The position numbers and the translations under genes are program-made. This document shows, piece after piece, positions 10,162 through 45,586 of a DNA stretch of 64,000 nt. Each line of letters starts with the position of its first letter. Positions within the stretch are counted from its first letter, which is position 1. Origin of the DNA: Hormiphora californensis (taxonomy: Eukaryota; Ctenophora; Tentaculata; Cydippida; Pleurobrachiidae); the NCBI GenBank assembly GCA_020137815.1, contig CM035359.1:3423561-3487560 (forward strand). Direction: 5' to 3'. Below the pieces are notes generated by a model. It worked only from the letters and a program-made list of their open reading frames with translations. It made no database searches and was not told where the DNA came from.

Positions 10162-13100
10162 ATGTCTGCTGCTTCAAAGTCACTTTACGGGGTGTTCCCC
10201 ATCTACAAGCCATCAGGTAATAGCTGTAGTAGTAGTAAGCCTTCGGGTAATACAATATGTTGGGAATTAGGTTTGGAATAAATGATAACATGGAATACAT
10301 GGTTCTGCAAAATTACACCCAAATAATATATTGATACTAAATCATGTAAATATCCATTCCCTTTCCAGGCTACTCAACCAGTGCGGTAATCAAAATCATA
10401 AAATCAAAACTTGGTGTTGAAAAGGTGAGCCATTTCCCACATGTCTTTTTCCACAAGGATCAAAGTCATTGTTTTGGCATCTCTCGAAATTGTTTTTTAA
10501 CTTATTCATCGTTCCTATTTGTCTTTTTTTGTCGTCAGCGAGGCTATTTCTCGATCCATGTGGCAGTCCGACTTTTGGTTCCTATTTGTCTTGCTCGACC
10601 CTGCTTCACCGAGGGTCTGAACAAAACAATGCAAGTTCCTACTATTATATCTGTCACCTCCTCCACCCCCATAACATCTCTATTTCTCTGTTTGACAGTG
10701 TTTTGGTATGCTAGAAATATGATTTTCCATATCATACAAAAACATGTGATCATGCAATGTGTGTACATCAACAATTGTTGTGCCACGTTTGTACCCAATC
10801 ACGAGCCACACTGTGTGACTCACACACAACGGCGAACATAACAAATACATGACACCTGGAAAATAAAACATTGATTCCCAATGTATATTTCAGTCCAATC
10901 GGCACACAAAAAATACACGTTTGAGGGCGTTATAAATAGCACACAAATGTGTATCCAGGACACATCGACAAATATCAAAATAACATGGGTTGATTTTATG
11001 TGATGCTGTTGAGGCTCTACGTCAGAGTCGCAATAGTATAATACATGTTCAAAGAAATTGTTTTGTCCTTTTTGGTTAGTTTCCCATAGACTTCGTTATG
11101 TACCACTGCTTTATTTCTGTTTTTACAACACTCCTACACTCACTTTTTATACCATTTCCTCTCTCTATCTCTCTCTCTATCTCTCTCTGTCTCTCTATCT
11201 CTCCCTCTCTCCATCACTTCCGCCTGCACCACCAGCAAGACACCGCAGCAAATATATACCAGCACTGGTATATTTTTAGAGCGCTTCGACGGAGGGCGCC
11301 CAGACGCACGACATGGCTGAGAGTCACTTGGCGCGATGACAACAAATATGAGGACGCGCGCACTTGACTTTGTGCTGGCAAGCGCAAACGTTACATTTCA
11401 AACACGGCCGATTTGAAAACAGTCTTCATCTCCAGAGTACCTCAAATCAACTTATCTTTTTTCACGTACCTTCTTTTCATATTCTAACCCGTTTTCTCCT
11501 CTCAGATTTGCCACAGTGGTGCCCTAAGTAACTATGCCGAGGGAGTCATGGTAATGGGCGTGGGAAAAGCTGTCAAATACAACAAGGTATATTTTTATAA
11601 TCGTTGTTAAATTAGGGCTTTATTTATATGCCTTTCACTAAATTCTGGATCATAGAACCAAGACAGATGTTCTCAACCGAAATCTTCTATATTTGGCATT
11701 TCTTGTATGACATTAATTAACAACAACAGAAGACGAAAAACAGAATAAATTCCCCGCTCGGGCAGCACATTTTTGATGACAGACATGACGCACACTGGTC
11801 ACGATATATTGAAAGATTTTACGATCACCATACATGCCCTGTTACAGAGTATTTAAAGGTGGGATGCATTTGTTACTAAGCAAGGATGTACAGTAAAGTG
11901 CACGGTAGAGTTAGACAATTGTATCGCCAGTGACGCCAGTATAGTCTGATAGTATCAGTGATAGTATCAGATAGTATCAGATAGTATCATTAATAGTGAA
12001 GCACTCGGGGGTAATTAGATGTGGAACTTATTTTAGTAGTACATAGTAGTAGTGAGGAAGTTTTGTTTTCTCCTTCCGGCTGGACAAATGAGTAGACGTA
12101 GATTTTATTGTAGAATAACGCTATCAATTTCGGCGCACAGCACCATCTTCAGGCTATACGTTATTCTACAATAAAATCTACGTCTACTCATTTGTCCAGC
12201 CGGAAGGAGAAAACAAAACTTCCTCACTGATATGCGGCTAATAAACAATCAACCGATCCTTATTCTCTACATAGTAGTAGATTAAGATTGGGTAAGTATG
12301 TTTGTTTGACTTTGTGATTGCTGCGTCTGGAGGATGACCCGCTAGTGCTCGTAGTAGAGGCCGCACCGAACACGCTGATTAGGCCCTCCAACACGTCCAA
12401 CACTCGACTCCGCCGTAGCAAGGCCACCCACTATTCAGTATTCGGCACAGTCCACGTCTGAGTGAGATAATCTCACTCAGACATCACAGAATTTCTCCCA
12501 AGTGTACAATCTTTTTACAAAAATTAGAGTTGCTACATAAACTAGAGCATCTCTAGTTTATGTAGCAACTGCCCATGTTAACTGACTTTATTGCCCTCTT
12601 GCATACAAAACAATTCCACCCTTCTCTCCCCTTGGTAATGAAATTACCCCTTAACCCCTCTGTTATTATTGCTCAATGCTCATGTATGCAATAAAAGGGG
12701 TGACTTCGTAACCAATCTCTCCCCCTCCAACCCCTCTCCCCCTGCTTCAGGCGATTCAACAGCACCAACGGATGTACCTGGTGAGAGGGATGATGGGCGT
12801 AGCTACCACCACAAATGATGCAGCCGGAGACTTTAGTAGGGTAATTAATTAGTAGAGTAATTAATAGTTAATTAGTAGGGTAATTAACTAATATCACCTC
12901 GCCTATCTGGCGGGACGTCGAACACCGTTATGATATGCGCAAGATTAGGGCTCCTTCATAACCTAAACCATCTTTCCAGGTATCCCCGTATTACCATATC
13001 ACAGAAAAGGCCCTCCGAGAGGCGTGTAATGAAGTGTTCGTAGGGAAAATCCAGCAAACACCACCCACCCTCCCTAATTTCAAGTATGTTTTGTTTAGTA

Positions 13101-13814
13101 CCTAAAATTAAGCGGTTACCACATCTTTGTGGTGTAACTACTTTCAACCTGAATCTTCATAATTTGAAGATACTTGCTTTGTTCAAACATCCTACTCTCC
13201 CACTTGGGTACATCACGCCCCCTGTTCGCGTGCCCACTGGGCGATCCCCTCACACAGCCTACTCTCCCGCAGATTTCTTCAAAGATACCGTCCCAGTTCC
13301 GACCACAACAACTCAATCCTTCCTGTAAAACAAGCTGACGTCCACATAACATCCATCGATGTTATAGAATTTGATCCACCTAGTTTTCAACTGCATGTCC
13401 ATACAGAGGGAAGGATATATCCGTGCTCCTTGATAAATGATCTGGGAGAATTGTTAGATTCAGCGGCCCATCTTACACACCTCTGTCGCGTGCAACAGGT
13501 ACAAAATCATGCTTACTTGGAGTCTGCAACTAGAACGCTGTGTATGGATTGCAAAATGAGACCGAAAAGGGTGCTTTACTTAGTCACTAAGTTAGTGATT
13601 TTAGGATTTAACTTAAAGTAACTTTATGGCATTTTACATTTGAGAGAAGAATCCAAGTCCAAAAAGATGACTTTTCAATGTCTAATATATTTCTCCATTC
13701 TCCCCTCAGGGTGACTTTGGCTTCCGGGAAGCTATACATTTTTACGATTGGACTGAAAAATCGATCCAAGAAAACCTTTATTTGCCGAGCAATGATCCTG
13801 AACTAAACTCCTAG
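10162..13814 (+). CDS. TRUB-like: TruB-family pseudouridine synthase, catalytic Asp replaced
   Basis: Seven exons: 10162-10216, 10369-10424, 11506-11586, 12751-12840, 12980-13083, 13273-13498, 13710-13814; all phases close to 238 residues. TruB enzymes make pseudouridine 55 in the tRNA T-loop. The order of motifs is right: YGVFPIYKPSGYSTSAVIK at the N-terminus, HSGALSNYAEGVMVMGVGKA (catalytic loop), MYLVRGMMGVATTTNDAAG, DPPSFQLHVHTEGRIYPCSL, LTHLCRVQQGDFGFREAI. In active members the loop reads G-x-L-D; here Asp is Ser (codon 11527-11529, residue 45). The later TDTxD-type motif is also altered (TTTND). Length is below human TRUB1/TRUB2. It may be a non-catalytic RNA-binding paralogue. Splice choices are supported by phase and conservation. 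Confidence 0.85.
12051..12228. repeat. Foldback element with about 70-bp near-perfect arms
   Basis: AGTGAGGAAG... and its complement ...CTTCCTCACT, with a loop of about 35 bp containing GGCGCACAGCACC. Lies in intron 3 of the TruB-family gene. No coding capacity. Confidence 0.7.
12528..12570. repeat. Perfect 20-bp-arm hairpin with 3-base loop
   Basis: Arms AGTTGCTACATAAACTAGAG and complement around CAT, in intron 3 of the TruB-family gene. The loop is too tight for a standard microRNA precursor; more likely a miniature foldback. Confidence 0.6.
12632..12715. mobile_element. Mutator-like MITE, 84 bp, 9-bp TSD
   Basis: Starts TTGGTAATGAAATTACCCC and ends GGGGTGACTTCGTAACCAA. The flanking 9-mers 12623-12631 and 12716-12724 are both TCTCTCCCC. 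Same family as 27134-27211, 27950-28666 and 31305-32017. In intron 3 of the TruB-family gene. Confidence 0.85.
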
Positions 13815-13959
13815 ATCCTTCCGTCGCGTCTTAGGCCGGGAATCAAGGCGTGGATAATCAAAATAAGATATTGAAGAGACTCTAACTGGGATGTTTAGTC
13901 TTTTATTTGGACTGTACTAAAACTTTGAATTGTGAACTGTATTATTGTGAATTTATATA

Positions 13960-14901
13960 TAGTAGGGTCGGTTGTGGAAAGTTGGGTCTGGAATTTTAAA
14001 TTTGACTCGCTGATATGATTAGGGACTCTATAAAAAGTCCAAAGTACCATCCCACAGGTCTCTACCACCCCCGGTTCACTAATTATTCGTAATTGTGTGA
14101 TTTATGACGTTATCGCCAATTAGCACTAATAATACCAGTTCCTGGTCACTTAGAGCTTAGATTTTGATACCAGGTGATAGAGGATCACTAGATTAGTTGG
14201 CATTCAAAATTTCAGGTCGATCGGAGTTATGGTCGAGGAGTTATAACCGTTTTTCCGTTTGGCTGGCGGTTGGCTGGCACCACGTGGGATTACGGGTTTA
14301 GGTCGTCGTAGGAGGTCGTCATTGGTCGCGTTCGATCGGGCTCGATGAGGTGATCAAAACCTAGTGGGGCCAGACCTTGGCCCCACCCCGTTCTTGGGTT
14401 ATTAGGCTTTTTCGGTTTTGGCGGGAAAATATTTTGACGGGAAACCGAAAAAGCCTAATAACCCAAGAACGGGGTGGGGCCAAGGTCTGGCCCCACTAGG
14501 TTTTGATCACCTCATCGAGCCCGATCGAACGCGACCAATGACGACCTCCTACGACGACCTAAACCCGTAATCCCACGTGGTGCCAGCCAACCGCCAGCCA
14601 AACGGAAAAACGGTTATAACTCCTCGACCATAACTCCGATCGACCTGAAATTTTGAATGCCCACTAATCTAGTGATCCTCTATCACCTGGTATCAAAATC
14701 TAAGCTCTAAGTGACCAGGAACTGGTATTATTAGTGCTAATTGGCGATAACGCCATAAATCACATAATTACGAATAATTAGTGAACCGGGGGTGGTAGAG
14801 ACCTGTGGGATGGTACTTTGGACTTTTTATAGAGTCCCTAATCATATCAGCAAGTCAAATTTAAAATTCCAGACCCAACTTCCCACAACCGACCCTACTA
14901 A
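13960..14901. repeat. 942-bp near-perfect palindrome (foldback element)
   Basis: Two arms of about 460 bp are reverse complements with a handful of differences; the centre is near 14430 (GGCGGGAAAATATTTTGACG). Ends are TAGTAGGGTCGGTTGTGG and complement. No open frame of note. It begins about 145 bp past the TruB-family stop codon, so readthrough could make a long double-stranded RNA. Confidence 0.85.
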
Positions 14902-15180
14902 TAGGAGCTGAGTCGATTATTGTGCGTCAGAACATTTGTATTTGTATTGTTATTTTCGGTTTATACATTATTAGTACGTTTAATCAGGGATTTATTAATC
15001 CGAATTTGGTTTTTGGTGATTTGTAAATAGTTATTTGGAGTGATAATGAGTCTAGATCAGACTTTCCGAGAGATTTTATAATATTTTAGGTCAAACTCAA
15101 ATCAGTGTGTATATTTCGCCTTCGGAAGAGTGAGGTTATTAAAAACGTGAGCGACGTCGAAATGTATTGAAATAATACCA

Positions 15181-15900
15181 CTGTCAGAGCATTGGCCTGG
15201 CCCTATTTTCATTTCTTCAAATATTGGCTTGACAGCTGTTACCCCACCCTGAATTGTCAGAGCATTGACCTGACATGAGACCCTGAATATGTCGACACCA
15301 TTTTCGCTTTTAGCTGTGAAAGTGACCCCGTCTTAAATTGTCTAGTGTACGTCACCAATGTCACCATGGTGGTGATATGTCAGTGTCACACATGACATGA
15401 AGCAAATGTGAATAATTTTTGCGGTAAACCTGGGGCCGGCTATTTTCCTTAAGTTGAAAATGAGTTTATATATGTAGGGTAGAAATCTAATTATTACCGG
15501 CATTTACCATACCCATTCTTACATGTTTATCTAATGTCGCTGTCGACATGAATACAGTGGCGGTTTAAATGTTGGTCAAGGGATAACCTAATTTTGTTCA
15601 TTATTCGTGCATACTCAGTTGTTGATATATCGTCAGTATTGAATTGTACTTTATATAGTTTGGATTTTACAATTGGTTATACATTTGCAGTGATTTCAGA
15701 CAATTTTTATTTGTATGGGGGGGGGGAGGGGGTCTGTTTATTGACCTAGTTATTCAACAAGGGGAGGTGCTTGTTAGTCTGGAGTTGGTCTGCATGAACT
15801 AAACATATTTTGACATTTCACCTCATCACTGTCAGACCATTGGCCTGACCCTATTCTCATTTCTTTCAACTGTGGTCAGATCAGCATTGGCCTGACAGCC
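15181..15900. repeat. Cluster of CTGTCAG...CTGAC short repeats
   Basis: Units containing GAGCATTGGCCTGAC occur at about 15181, 15254, 15829 and 15873. The pair at 15829-15900 shows the full form: one unit, a spacer CCTATTCTCATTTCTTTCAA, and a second unit in the same orientation ending CTGACAG. Confidence 0.6.
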
Positions 15901-16530
15901 TCATCAACTACCCATCCTTCTCCCACACCGTGTGGCACGGGATGCCTTTCTCTGCCTGACGGCACGGCCCGATATGAGAATCAAAAAGGGGTCTGGTGCA
16001 TGCCGTCAGACGGTGATCTTCTGAGGGATCATCACACAAACCAGCTTGGTTCCCTTGGTATTGGTACCATTGCCACCAATTCCTGGAACACCCCAAGACG
16101 AATAAGAAACACGGAATATTGTGGGGGTTTGTAAGAAATATTCTTTAAGATCACACAACATACTCAAGTGGGAACCAACTCGTCAAATTGTTTGGTACAA
16201 TTGATAGCGCTGTAGATATTAGGGCTGCTCGATAATTGAACAATATCGAACTTGGTCACGCGACGATCATGGCAGCACCTTCAGACCGAAAAGTTACCGG
16301 CCGCTCTACTACAGAACACAAGATTCTCTACATATACAGACACACACATATATTATGACTCACATTATGACTCATAATATGACTCTCATTATGAGTACCA
16401 CGTACCAACACACGTTTGAACGTGTTACTTTAGAACATCCTTACTCAGCAAGAACATCTACACGTACTATCCAAGATATTTCAGCTTGTCTGGTGGCGCC
16501 TAACCATGATAGATTTGAGAATCAAAACTA

Positions 16531-16629
16531 CAGTCGGACCCCGATTTAGGGACACCCTCGGGGGAAAAGCTCTTGTCCACTAAATCGGGGTGCCACTAAA
16601 TCAGGGGCCCCTAAATCGGGGTCCGACTG
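16531..16629. mobile_element. mariner/pogo-type MITE, TA-flanked
   Basis: 99 bp, ends CAGTCGGACCCCGATTTAGG and complement, TA on both sides. A longer relative is at 52655-52809 and a diverged one (CAGTCAAACCTCGATTTACC) at 40008-40162. Confidence 0.8.
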
Positions 16630-17003
16630 TATTGCGCAAATAATACCACATGAAACTACTTATACCAGCTCTATAAAAGATTCTTAATTGAATTTTAGTA
16701 CTGCTAAATAGTTTTCTTTAATTGCTTTATAAGAAGTCTAAAAACACTATATCACTAAATGTGTCCTAAGCAAGAGGGTCGATTAGAAAAAAATAAAATA
16801 GCTCAGAACTAAAGCTTATAACACGTCTCAGATAGAAAAATAGATACCGATTTAGTCCCCATCCAATTCCACTTCCACCCCTTAGTTTTTTGAACCATTT
16901 AAACTTCAGCCAGCGAAACTTCAGCGAGCACACGTATAGATAAATACTTAAAAAGCTCAACACACACCTAGTAAGACCTAGTAAGACCTATAAAATTCTC
17001 AGT

Positions 17004-17009
17004 TTTATT
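17004..17009 (-). terminator. Poly(A) signal AATAAA for MFSD8
   Basis: AATAAA on the minus strand about 140 bases past the MFSD8 stop codon at 17147-17149. Confidence 0.6.
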
Positions 17010-17146
17010 TGTCCTCCAAGTGTTCATTAAGCGCAGTCAATTCCTCAACAACCAGTAGGTCCAGTAGTTCAGCTAGTAGAACATGACAATACTGATTTTC
17101 TGGCTTCACAGGATCAGTCATCAGAGATGTGTAGCTGGCTGAAGCT

Positions 17147-40896
<23,750 letters not shown>

Positions 40897-41647
40897 TCTT
40901 TGATCCTCGGTTACATGACTGTTTCCTTCGACTATTATCGAAATTTAACGTGTTAGTAAACATAAATCATGACATTCGATCGTCTAGCTGATAAATAAAA
41001 ACTGATTCACAGCGAAAACAACTGGGAGGCTCAGCCAGCCGCCCGCGGCAGGCCACAGACCCGGGCCCCATGGCGGCAGGCTATTTGTATTCTGAAGCAA
41101 AACGGGGTGCTTAAAACTGGAGTGTGTGAGCAGAGTAAAAAGACCCGCCACACAGACGGGGCGGGATGGATTTTGTGATTCCAATTTCCAAAATTTCGAA
41201 AAAAAAAATCAAAAATGCTAAACCAAAATTTTGCAAATCTGACTTTTTCTCCGGCCTAAATTTAAATCACGCCGCGCATTTGTACTCGCGCGCGCCATTT
41301 CGCAGTGTAGTTTGTAAAAGTTCGCGTGGACGTCCTGCAGAAGAGTCGAATCGTAACTTTTGTAAACAGATCCGTACCAGCCGTTCCTTGTGCTGTTTTA
41401 TGAACAATACAAGCCGTTATTTCAGGTATTGCCAGCTCATGGCAGAGGTCCTGTATGAATTTGAAACCCATTGGTGCATTTAAAGACGAAATTTGGCAGC
41501 TGAAAAGAAAAAAATGAATCAAGGTTTTTTAGTTCAAATTCAAAATGAAAATAAATATGTACATTCTCTCTCTTATCTCCCAATATGATATGAACACAGA
41601 AAAAAAGCTAATAACCACACTAATGTAAGTTCATGACATTTCTATCT
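40897..41647. other. Compact intergenic spacer, NARS1 3' flank and MFSD8 5' flank
   Basis: About 750 bp between two same-strand genes, so it should hold the MFSD8 promoter. CpG-rich around 41270-41340 (CGCGCGCGCCATTTCGCAG). No further gene seen; frames here lack known motifs. Confidence 0.5.
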
Positions 41648-44600
41648 CTAGGGTTTACATCTCTCCGCAGTCCTAGGGTAGAGACAGTTTTCTCTGATGT
41701 TGTTGGAGTTGAGGAGCCACATCAGGTACCTGCGAAAGGGTAGTGAGGTTTTAGAGGTACTAGTGATATGAGGTACTAGTGATATGAGGTAACTATCGAG
41801 ATCAGTCGATAGAAAGGCAACAGGACCACTTTTAAGATTGCGATAGTGCGAGAAAGAGACAGAGAGAGGGAGGGCCAGGGGGTAACCGGTAAGTAACATA
41901 CCGTTCGAGTCCAAGGCCGTATCCACCGTGAGGACAGGTACCGTATTTCCTCTGGTCCACGTACCAGTAATAGTTTTCAGGGCTGATACCTGGATAGAGG
42001 GGGTGTTGGTCAGTGATCGGGGGAAGCTGTTTAGCTGGTCTGTGGACTGTGGAGAGGAATGGGACCTGAAGAAACTTTAGAAACATGTCATTTTCCATAC
42101 GTACACAAAATCCAGGAGAATTGAATGACCAATTAACGGGGCCTCCAATTAACTACATAATAATTAATTACCTTCTCGTTTAAATCCAGCAGCCAACTCC
42201 TGCTCGTCGTATATCCTCATGCTACCTCCAATAATCTCTCCAACGTTAGGTAGGAGACAGTCCACACTCTCAGTCACTATGGGGTCTGCTTTATCCGGCT
42301 GGGGATTGGGGTGTCAGTCAGGGTCCAGAGAACTTAATTATCATTTTCTCCCTTTTTCTCATTCTCTCTCTTTACTGACACATTTCTTTCCTTCTCCCTC
42401 TGTCTCTCTCGTTCCCTTGTTACCTGCATATAAAATGATTTCATGGCCTTGGGGAAGCGACACAGAAGAATGGGAACCCCTATCATATCCGTCATTTTCC
42501 GTTCAGGGGCTTCAGGGATGTCATCTCCAAACTCAAATGTCGTACCTGCAAAGACGTTGGTTAGGAGGGGAACTGTAGGGGTCAGGGGTTGATACAATGG
42601 CTTGTAAAAAAGGATTGGAATTGGAATTGATCTACCGAATCGGTAGATGAGCTAGGTAAAATAACGGCCAGTAGAATTAAAATACTGCCACAAAATCTCT
42701 TACCATCCTCCTTCCTGATTCCATTTTCCCTGCAGTACTCCAGGGCGTCCCTATAATCCATCCTCTTGAACGGTTTCTGGGGGACTTTGAAGTTGGGGTT
42801 GAGTTCCCTAACCAAGTCCCCGTGTTTCGAGTTCATGATTCTCGTGGCAGTGTCCACAATGAGGTCCTCTAGGGTGTCCAGTAACTGTGGGGGGAAGGTG
42901 CGGGGTTAGAAAATAAATTAGACTAGGGCAGGGGGTATGCTAATAATATATAAAATCAGGAGGCTACATATAGAACGCACCCAGGTTTAATTTCTTACTT
43001 ACATCGTCAAAAGTTATGAAAGGTAATTCACCCTCAATGTGGGTAAACTCAGAGAGATGCCGTCTAGTGTGGGAGCTTTCCGCCCTATAACTCTGTGCTA
43101 TACAGTACACATCTTGAGGAGAGAGGATTGAGGGTTAAGGACGGATTAGGTTATAGTACAAAAGTAGGAAGTTTCAATCAAATAGTTAATCAATTAACTA
43201 ATTACTTTATTAATTAATTAGAACTTACTTCCGACAGCAGGTATACACGTTTCCAGATAGAGTTGAGAGGACTGAGTAAGGTATGCCTCATCCCCAAAGT
43301 AGTTGAGTTTGAAAAGTGTCGAACCACCCTCTACCTGACACTGTACCAGCGTTGGTGGGGTAACCTGGAGAGGACAAACAACTCTGTTAATCTTATGTTC
43401 TAAACCATTTTGCGGTGAAACAGGGCAAGGGAGGACATATTGTCGAATATAGTAACTTTGCAATTCGCATGATCATTGTTAAAAATACTTTCGCACACTC
43501 AAAAAGTAGAAAAGTAACAAAATCTCAAAACACCAATTAAAATACCTCAACGTAATCCTTGTCATAGTAATGATCCCTAAAGGCCTTGATTGTTGCATGT
43601 CGGACCTTCAGGACCTTGCTCATGTTCTCTCCCCTAATCCACATATGCCTGTTGTGGTACATGACATCTAGGGGAGAAGGGGCTGTCAGTTATCAGAACA
43701 GAATATTTTTTTATTGGGTCGAACTATTTTGGGTGGGAAACATTTATAGTATACCCTTGGATAACAACCAAACATAGATTTACACGGGTTTCAAATTGAA
43801 CAACCTATATCAGTTTTCACTCTCTCTCCAATAGTTACCTGGGTTACTCTCCGTGTTGAGAAGATTATCAACACCCCCCGCTGGAGATCCACCCACTAGC
43901 TCCCAATAATCAGCCTTCAGTTCGTGTCCACCAGGAGCCTCCTTCCCTTCTGGAACGGCTGTTAGTGTTCCGAAGATGGCCACTGAGGACTCCTAAGGGG
44001 GATATATTAGAAGTTTTATATCCTAACTTTCCTTTATGTTTGCGGAGAGAGAGAGGGTCGAACAAGACAGGAGAGAGCTAGAGAAGATGATATGGGACAG
44101 GGAAATAGGAAGATGATAGTTCAAAAACAACTCACAGAAATAGGAAATTGCCCCGGTAGCATACGATAATGTCTTTGAGCAATAATGCCTTTGGGGAGTA
44201 ACAGCATAGATAATTGGGTAAAGGCAAAAGCGTCAAAACACCGAAGGCAAAACTGACCCAAGGCATTATCGTACGTAATCATTGCCCCCCCCCCCCCCCC
44301 CAAGAAGATAATAATTGAAAGGGGGGCCCGTCACCTTTTTTTTGCCCATATTTGCCCATATGGGCAAAACTGAATTTTCAAAAATCGTGGGACTTTGGGC
44401 AAAAATGGGCAAAATGAAATTTTCAGTGTTATATGTCATTTTTTCAACTCTATAACTTGATTTAACTTATTCAAAGTGAAAGTGAACAGCCCTGATTTTG
44501 ATATAACTCGGTCAGAATGGTATTTGGTGTCATATTAGAAGTCAAAAAAATTTTAGTGCTCAAATCCTAAGTTTAGGATTTTTTAGGTTTTTAGGTGTTT

Positions 44601-45519
44601 TGGCTTTCATGGGTTTCAGAAACGTCCTAGAACAAAATAAACCCATAAAAGCCTAAAACCTTTAAAAAATTTAAAAAATCCTAAATTTACGATTTGACCA
44701 CTAAACAATTTTTTGACTTCTAATGTGACACCAAAGACCATTCTGACCGAGTTTTATCATAATCAGGACTGTTCTCTCTCACTTTAAAGAATTAAAATCA
44801 AGTTATAGAGTTGAAAAAACAACAAAAAACACTAAAAATTTCATTTTGCCCATTTTTGCCCACTTTTGCCCATTTTTGCCCATATGGGCAAAACCAAAAT
44901 TCGCTGGGATTATGGGCAATGGGCAAAAAAAAAAAGTGTTGCCCCCCCCCCAATTGAAAACCTGAAAAACAACTTACAGTGGCCAATAGAAGTGCATCAT
45001 AAGTTTTACACTGTGTATCGGTTAGCACGCACTGCAGGAAGCCCGTTCCATCTCTCAAGACTAGGAAGATCAGGTTCTTTCCTTGTCTTCGTAATCGATG
45101 TACCCAACCAAACACCTGAAATTAATTAATTAATTAGTCAATTATACATGTGTATCTCAGTTATTTTGGTCATACCATTTTTCCCCGCACGGTGAAGGCA
45201 TTCACCCGGATATGGATGCCTTTTGTAAAAAGGCATAGGGGTTTAGAATTCGACAATTTTGCATACTAGATGAATAGTAACTTTCTAGGAGTCAGTAAAA
45301 ACCTTTAAAAAGTTATGGATACTCTGTAATACAGAGTCTGTATCTGTTATATACTTATTGTTAAATACTTTTTTTTGGAATCTTGAATCTAATTTTAATC
45401 TTGAATGGGTCTTGAATCTTCAGTAACTTTGTTCCGAGAGCCTCTACACATTACATACCTCAAATCACACTACATACATGCACGAGTGGAAGAGGGAGAG
45501 AGAGAGGGAGGGAGGGAGG

Positions 45520-45586
<67 letters not shown>

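Larger units (their letters stand above)
14902..17003. other. Intergenic, no gene recognised; CTGTCAG repeats
   Basis: Lies between the TruB-family gene and the 3' end of MFSD8. It contains copies of the CTGTCAG repeat near 15181, 15254, 15829 and 15873-15900, a G-run at 15717-15731, and a mariner-type MITE at 16531-16629. Confidence 0.5.

Noticed and set aside
12528-12570. MicroRNA precursor
   Set aside because: Perfect 20-bp arms with a 3-base loop are too short and too tight for a normal pre-miRNA.
17004-17146. Alternative C-terminal exon of MFSD8 (EASASYTSLMTDPVKPENQ)
   Set aside because: The exon at 17270-17147 reads in the correct phase through the last membrane helix to TGA; the other frame would drop that helix, so this stretch is better taken as 3' UTR.
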